Shown here piece by piece: positions 7,156 through 10,162 of a stretch of DNA of 10,162 bases. A program made the translations under genes and the position numbers. Below the pieces are notes generated by a model. The model was not told the DNA's origin and ran no database searches. It saw only the letters and a program-made list of their open reading frames with translations. Each line of letters begins with the position of its first letter. Within the stretch, counting starts at the first letter, position 1. Origin of the DNA: Rickettsiales bacterium (GTDB lineage Bacteria > Pseudomonadota > Alphaproteobacteria > Rickettsiales > UBA1997); contig CANMEW010000044.1 of assembly GCA_947496905.1 (NCBI GenBank), positions 1 to 10,162 on the forward strand, written 5' to 3'.

Positions 7156-8262
7156 TTAAAATATTGGATGGAGATGGTAGCGCGTGCCTTTGAGCTCGCC
7201 GCTTTTAATCAAAGCTTTTTTTTCAACTAAATCGTGTAAATCGCGCGTTGCTGTGGGTCGAGATGTTTTTGTAATCGCAATGTAATTCTCTGCGCTCAAA
7301 CCACCTTTGAATCCATTCAAACCTTCTCTAAAAAGGCGCTGCAGAACTTTTTCTTGTCGCTCATTTAGCTGACCGCGAAGAGAGTCGAAGAGCTTTGTTT
7401 TTGTAATCAGGAGCTCGATTAATTTTCTGGTTAGGTTTTGCGATTCGAGCACTGTTTTGGAAAAATAAATCAGCCAGCTGGTGATTTCGTTGCTTTTGTT
7501 ACTAGCTTCGAGTGCGTCGTAGTAATCTCCCTTTTTGCTTTGAATGACGGTTGAAAGCGAAGTGAGTAATGGTTGCTTGGTTGATTGGGAAATGGCCTTG
7601 ATCGACAGAGCTCTAGCTATTCTGCCATTGCCATCTTCGAAGGGATGAATCGAGACAAAATAGAGGTGAGTAATCGCGGCGCGAGTTAGTGGAGGTAGAG
7701 GATTTCTACCTTTTGCAGATGAGTCGTTGAACCAGTCAATAAAAGCACTCATCTCACTTTTTATTTTTTTTGATGGCGGTGCTTCGAAATGAATTTTTGG
7801 CTCGTCGATTCTTCCTGAAATAATCTGCATTGGCTCGGCATGAGTTCGGTATTTGCCGATTTTTTTTAAATCGCGTCTGCCACCGACCAGCATTTCATGC
7901 CATTTGAAGAGGGTGGTGTGAGTAAGTTTTGCGGAAAAATTTTGGTAAAGATCGGTCATCATGTCAGCGATTCCTTGCTCAGCCGGAGGAATTTTTCTGT
8001 GGTCAGTTTTCAGTCCGAAATTGCGACGGATTGAGGATTGTAAGCTGTCGCGGTTAAGTATTTCTCCCTCGATCTCAGAAGATTTCAGTGCTTCGTCGGA
8101 AATAAGTTCGACAGAAAACGTTTCCTGATCTTGACTGCCGATATGCTTGTAGACGCCAAAAATTAAACCGGAGCCGTAGAGAAATTCTTCCTCAAGTCTT
8201 TGCAGATCAGCTTTTCTGTAGGTAAATTTAGGCCAGTACTTTTGTTGCCAGTTCCATTTCAT
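7156..8262 (-). CDS. Fic-family AMP-transferase with N-terminal inhibitory helix and winged-helix C-terminus
   Basis: Fic proteins usually transfer AMP from ATP to a hydroxyl side chain of a target protein. The N-terminus, KWNWQQKYWPKFTY, is typical of the DUF4172-type Fic N-terminal domain. The inhibitory motif [ST]xxxE[GN] is S61-x3-E65-G66 (SSEIEGE), which places it in class II (self-inhibited by an N-terminal helix). The flap region is about 145-162. The catalytic motif HPFEDGNGR (206-214) is complete, with H206 as the general base. Residues about 300-365 look like a winged helix (NERQEKVLQRLF, TSRPTATRDLHDLVEKKALI, GTRYHLH), so DNA binding and self-regulation are plausible. At 368 residues it looks full length. 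No antitoxin gene is next to it, consistent with inhibition in cis. It sits directly upstream of ffh (6-bp gap). The target is unknown. Confidence 0.93.
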   Translation of the reverse strand: MKWNWQQKYWPKFTYRKADLQRLEEEFLYGSGLIFGVYKHIGSQDQETFSVELISDEALKSSEIEGEILNRDSLQSSIRRNFGLKTDHRKIPPAEQGIADMMTDLYQNFSAKLTHTTLFKWHEMLVGGRRDLKKIGKYRTHAEPMQIISGRIDEPKIHFEAPPSKKIKSEMSAFIDWFNDSSAKGRNPLPPLTRAAITHLYFVSIHPFEDGNGRIARALSIKAISQSTKQPLLTSLSTVIQSKKGDYYDALEASNKSNEITSWLIYFSKTVLESQNLTRKLIELLITKTKLFDSLRGQLNERQEKVLQRLFREGLNGFKGGLSAENYIAITKTSRPTATRDLHDLVEKKALIKSGELKGTRYHLHPIF

Positions 8263-8340
8263 GAGTCGTAAATTTTTATTTATTACTCACTAATGATGTG
8301 TTTAGTGATTTAAAAATCAAACTTCCACTTACCTTACAAA
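8263..8340 (-). promoter_or_regulatory. Fic upstream region with possible weak promoter
   Basis: This AT-rich spacer between the repeat element and fic is the longest gap inside the fic-ffh group and the likeliest place for a promoter. On the minus strand a TTGATT (about -35) is followed after 17 bp by ATCATT, a poor -10; TAATAA closer to the start is another choice. There is no clear Shine-Dalgarno before the ATG. Confidence 0.3.
8287..8308. promoter_or_regulatory. Dyad symmetry upstream of fic, candidate operator
   Basis: Perfect 7-bp inverted repeat TCACTAA and TTAGTGA with an 8-nt spacer, ending about 25 bp before the fic ATG. It overlaps the only plausible promoter region. Since the Fic protein ends in a winged-helix domain, this is a reasonable autoregulatory site. 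That link is inference; there is no second copy to compare. Confidence 0.4.
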
Positions 8341-8396
8341 AATCCTCCGACCTCGCTTTTCAAGTGAGGCCACCTCCTTTTTCAAAGGAGGTTTTG
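8341..8396 (+). repeat. Two-hairpin palindromic repeat, copy 2 (3' end of ybgC)
   Basis: On the plus strand: hairpin one (8351-8369) has arms CCTCGCTT and AAGTGAGG with a TTC loop, one pair being G-U if transcribed in this direction. Hairpin two (8372-8392) has perfect arms ACCTCCTTT and AAAGGAGGT, again with a TTC loop. It shares left flank AATC..CCGAC and right flank GGTTTTG with copy 1, but lies in the opposite orientation. The first hairpin is shorter than in copy 1 (19 versus 27 nt). The ybgC stop codon (8360-8362) lies at the loop of hairpin one, so the last residues of YbgC (SFEKGGGLT) come from the element. It may also act as the ybgC terminator. Confidence 0.8.
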
Positions 8397-8869
8397 AGAG
8401 TTTTTGGAATTTTCTTTGGCTTAAAATTGTCGGCTTGGACGCAGACAATTTCTACGTTGAGGCGCGACAAGATTTTCCCTGATTTTGTTATTTCTTGCTC
8501 CATCGAAATTGACGCTGCTGAAATTTTTTTTACCACAACCGACAGCTCGATTAAATCATCAAGCCTTGCTGGGGCGATGTAGTCAATTTCACATCTCCTG
8601 ACCACAAAAATTAAATTTTCTTTCTCCGCCAATTCTGACTGCGAAATGTTGCGTGCGCGCAAAAAATCGGTGCGAGCGCGTTCAAAAAATTTTAAATAAT
8701 TAGCGTAGTAGACCACGCCACCAGCGTCGGTGTCTTCGTAATAGACGCGGTAAACAAAGGCATTATCTGCGCCAGAGCCACTTGAATTTTTAGTAACTTT
8801 CTTTGGCGCATCACCGCAAGGCGCGGCGCGGCGAGTGTCGTGTAAAGAATTAGACTCTAACTTCAACAT
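8360..8869 (-). CDS. ybgC: YbgC-type acyl-CoA thioesterase with extended N-terminus
   Basis: Hotdog-fold acyl-CoA thioesterase of the YbgC/4-hydroxybenzoyl-CoA thioesterase family, which hydrolyses acyl-CoA thioesters in the cytoplasm. The core begins near residue 38: FVYRVYYEDTDAGGVVYYANY, with the catalytic Asp at D48 (the second Asp of EDTDAGG), then FFERARTDFLR, FVVRRCEIDYIAPARLDD and VCVQADNFKPKKIPK. E. coli YbgC starts about 30 residues closer to this core. Here residues about 5-33 come from GC-rich repeat-like DNA, and the final 9-10 residues from the two-hairpin element. The only ATG upstream of the core is at 8869, inside queD (20-bp overlap) and without a Shine-Dalgarno; a TTG follows immediately. 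The core is intact and should be active. ybgC is usually the first gene of the tol-pal cluster, which is not present here. Confidence 0.93.
   Translation of the reverse strand: MLKLESNSLHDTRRAAPCGDAPKKVTKNSSGSGADNAFVYRVYYEDTDAGGVVYYANYLKFFERARTDFLRARNISQSELAEKENLIFVVRRCEIDYIAPARLDDLIELSVVVKKISAASISMEQEITKSGKILSRLNVEIVCVQADNFKPKKIPKTLKTSFEKGGGLT
8799..8849. repeat. GC-rich palindromic-like block at the 5' end of ybgC
   Basis: Short arms TTCTTT (8799-8804) and AAAGAA (8844-8849) enclose a 39-bp core (8805-8843) far richer in G+C than its surroundings, with self-complementary pieces such as CCGC..GCGG. It encodes the non-homologous stretch LHDTRRAAPCGDAPKK of YbgC. The composition jump and the position between the queD stop and the YbgC core suggest an inserted element tolerated in frame. 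There is no second copy in the window, so this is inference. Confidence 0.5.
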
Positions 8870-9272
8870 GGCAATTTGGGGTTTCGTAAAGTTTGACGCC
8901 TACGCATTTTACGTTTTTTCCGGCAAAAAGTTTTGGGCAGATTTCAGCGAAAATATGCTGAGCAATATTTTCTGCGGTGGGGTTTGCTTCGATGTAGTAA
9001 ATTTTTTGCGAGGTCTCTGAGGAAATTTTTTCGCCCAAGCCTTTGTCTGCGATTGAAAGGATTGTGTTGTGGTCGAGATTGTCGTCGATCCATGTCCGAA
9101 GCACTTCGCGAATTACCCCGAAGTCAATCACGCGACCGAGATCATCCAATTTTTCCGCAGTAAAACTCGCCTCCAAAGCGTAGCGATGACCATGCAACAT
9201 TTTGCATTTACTCTCGTGATTAATGATGCGATGCGCGGCATCAAATTCGATTCTTCTAGTGCAGGTGATCAT
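8850..9272 (-). CDS. queD: 6-carboxy-5,6,7,8-tetrahydropterin synthase QueD
   Basis: QueD converts 7,8-dihydroneopterin triphosphate to 6-carboxytetrahydropterin, an early step towards the 7-deazaguanine base queuosine of tRNA. The zinc ligands are H14 (FDAAHR), H27 and H29. Catalytic C23 gives the CxxxHGH pattern (CKMLHGH) typical of QueD rather than eukaryotic PTPS. Further family features are VIDFGVIREVL, the D67-H68 pair in NLDHNTIL, EANPTAENIA and the C-terminal YETPNCHVEV with E130. At 140 residues it is slightly longer than E. coli QueD (about 120). It starts 3 bp after the stop of the IQ-motif gene, without a Shine-Dalgarno, and its 3' end overlaps the ybgC start by 20 bp. No other que genes are visible. 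Confidence 0.95.
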   Translation of the reverse strand: MITCTRRIEFDAAHRIINHESKCKMLHGHRYALEASFTAEKLDDLGRVIDFGVIREVLRTWIDDNLDHNTILSIADKGLGEKISSETSQKIYYIEANPTAENIAQHIFAEICPKLFAGKNVKCVGVKLYETPNCHVEVRV

Positions 9273-9275
9273 TGT

Positions 9276-10162
9276 TTAGATTTGTTGTTGATTTTGACCG
9301 TGAGTTCCCAGTGAGTTTTTTGGTAGACTGTTTGGATCGGCCCCCTGTGCTCTAGGAGTTTTTTTGATCGAATCGCTGACAGCCAATTCTTTTACCAAGG
9401 CAGCTACTTCTTTTCGTGCCTGACTTCCTCTCACGAGAGTTTGGATTTTAATGGCCGCGTCCCCTTCTGTTGGTGGAGTTCTTTTTTCATCAAGAAGCTT
9501 CGAACCTGTTTCGGTGGTTTTCTTCGTATCTTCAATCTCCTTAGTCTTAGCATCTTCAAGCGTCTTAGTATCTGCAGGCGCCTTCTTCTCCGCCTCTTCA
9601 AGCGCCTTCTTCTCCGCCTCTTCAAGCGCCTTCTTCTCCGCCTCTTCAAGCGCCTTCATTGTTGCGACCGGATCCTTTAAATGCTGATCCCAATGCTTCT
9701 TCCACTCGCCAACTTTTTTGTCGAATTCTGGATCAGGATTTGTTTTTGGCTTAGTATCCATTCCAAAAAATTCTGATGCCGAGAGGTAGAAGCCGAGGGC
9801 ACAAAGTGCATTGAGTGGTGGCGGGGTGAGAAGTAAAATTGCGGCGGAGGCAAGGAAAATACCATTTTCCGTAACCTCTCTGTTCTTTTTTTCTTTTAGA
9901 GTTTCCTCTTTTCCATCTTCGCCAATGAGGTAACCGCCTGCTTTCCAAACCCCCATGGCAGAAAATATGTTAAGGAGAGGGCCGGGGACGGCGGCAAGAG
10001 TCACGGCGGTTGCAACCGCTCTTGCTATTTGTAGAGCATCTTGGTCCACCTTAAGATTCTCTTCGAGCATTGCTTTTTTTGTAGCCCCCGATGCTTCTTC
10101 CGGAGTTATTGGATAATCCGATGCTGTTGGATCGATTTTTGGTGTAGCGTCTTGCGGGTTTT
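9276..10162 (-). CDS. Unknown protein with two hydrophobic segments, K/E/A repeat and IQ motif (5' end outside window)
   Basis: I do not recognise a family for this protein. The frame is open to the window edge. The first ATG inside is at 10070 (264 residues to the stop), but 30 more in-frame codons without a stop precede it, so the true start is probably beyond 10162. Numbering from that ATG, there are two hydrophobic stretches (about 15-49 and 70-102) that could form a membrane hairpin. A charged, probably helical region has three KALEEAEK repeats (about 139-163), then a Thr/Lys/Glu linker. An IQ motif follows at about 205-222: AAIKIQTLVRGSQARKEV fits IQxxxRGxxxR exactly. A polar Gln-rich end follows. 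IQ motifs bind calmodulin or myosin light chains in eukaryotes, so a host-directed secreted or surface protein is possible. That role is inference; queD lies 3 bp downstream. Confidence 0.85.
   Translation of the reverse strand, partial: NPQDATPKIDPTASDYPITPEEASGATKKAMLEENLKVDQDALQIARAVATAVTLAAVPGPLLNIFSAMGVWKAGGYLIGEDGKEETLKEKKNREVTENGIFLASAAILLLTPPPLNALCALGFYLSASEFFGMDTKPKTNPDPEFDKKVGEWKKHWDQHLKDPVATMKALEEAEKKALEEAEKKALEEAEKKAPADTKTLEDAKTKEIEDTKKTTETGSKLLDEKRTPPTEGDAAIKIQTLVRGSQARKEVAALVKELAVSDSIKKTPRAQGADPNSLPKNSLGTHGQNQQQI
9578..9657. repeat. 24-bp tandem repeat, three perfect copies plus a partial one
   Basis: Copies at 9578-9601, 9602-9625 and 9626-9649 are identical, followed by 8 bp of a fourth. 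Each unit is eight codons, giving the KALEEAEK heptad-like repeat of the IQ-motif protein. Perfect DNA identity points to recent slippage or unequal exchange, and copy number should vary between strains without breaking the frame. There are no spacers, so this is not a CRISPR array. Confidence 0.9.

Noticed and set aside
6734..7159. A 141-residue plus-strand frame opposite ffh
   Set aside because: It lies antisense to the strongly conserved N and G domains of Ffh, and its composition is that of a reverse-complement shadow.
7156..8869. Toxin-antitoxin pair formed by Fic and a neighbour
   Set aside because: No small FicA/Phd-like gene is adjacent; the neighbours are ybgC and ffh, and the inhibitory motif is inside the Fic protein itself.
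9578..9657. Direct repeats considered as a CRISPR array
   Set aside because: The copies are contiguous with no spacers, sit within an open frame in multiples of three, and encode a regular amino-acid repeat.

Overview
The window looks like a piece of a moderately AT-rich bacterial chromosome, most likely from a host-associated alphaproteobacterium of the Rickettsiales/Holosporales kind. This is inference. It rests on the dnaG-rpoD gene order, palindromic repeat DNA lying inside reading frames (as the Rickettsia palindromic elements do), and a eukaryote-type IQ motif in one protein. No rRNA or marker was available to fix the lineage. Every credible gene is on the minus strand, so transcription runs from high to low coordinates.

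In transcription order: (1) 10162-9276, a partial gene, open at the window edge, for a two-hydrophobic-segment protein with a Lys/Glu/Ala repeat and a perfect IQ calmodulin-binding consensus; (2) 9272-8850, queD (queuosine pathway); (3) 8869-8360, a ybgC-type acyl-CoA thioesterase whose two ends are encoded by repeat-like DNA; (4) a 97-bp spacer with a dyad, then 8262-7156, a Fic-domain AMPylator with a winged-helix tail; (5) 7149-5752, ffh (SRP54); (6) 5755-4478, a metallo-beta-lactamase-fold lipoprotein-like protein that has lost nearly all its metal ligands and carries about 80 extra N-terminal residues encoded by palindromic DNA; (7) a perfect 32-bp palindrome, probably a terminator; (8) 4339-2531, dnaG primase; (9) 2522-102, rpoD, the housekeeping sigma factor, with an extra lysine-rich tail of about 146 residues.

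Functionally the core is information processing: primase and sigma-70 form a tightly spaced pair like the macromolecular-synthesis operon, and Ffh handles co-translational membrane targeting. QueD and YbgC are housekeeping metabolism. The Fic protein, the degenerate MBL-fold protein and the IQ-motif protein are accessory.

The most unusual layer is small palindromic elements. One two-hairpin element occurs twice (5517-5580 and 8341-8396) in opposite orientations. Its main stem is kept by two compensatory base-pair swaps, and each copy is partly translated as the end of a different protein. Two further palindromic or GC-rich blocks (5652-5704, 8799-8849) encode N-terminal extensions of those same two proteins.
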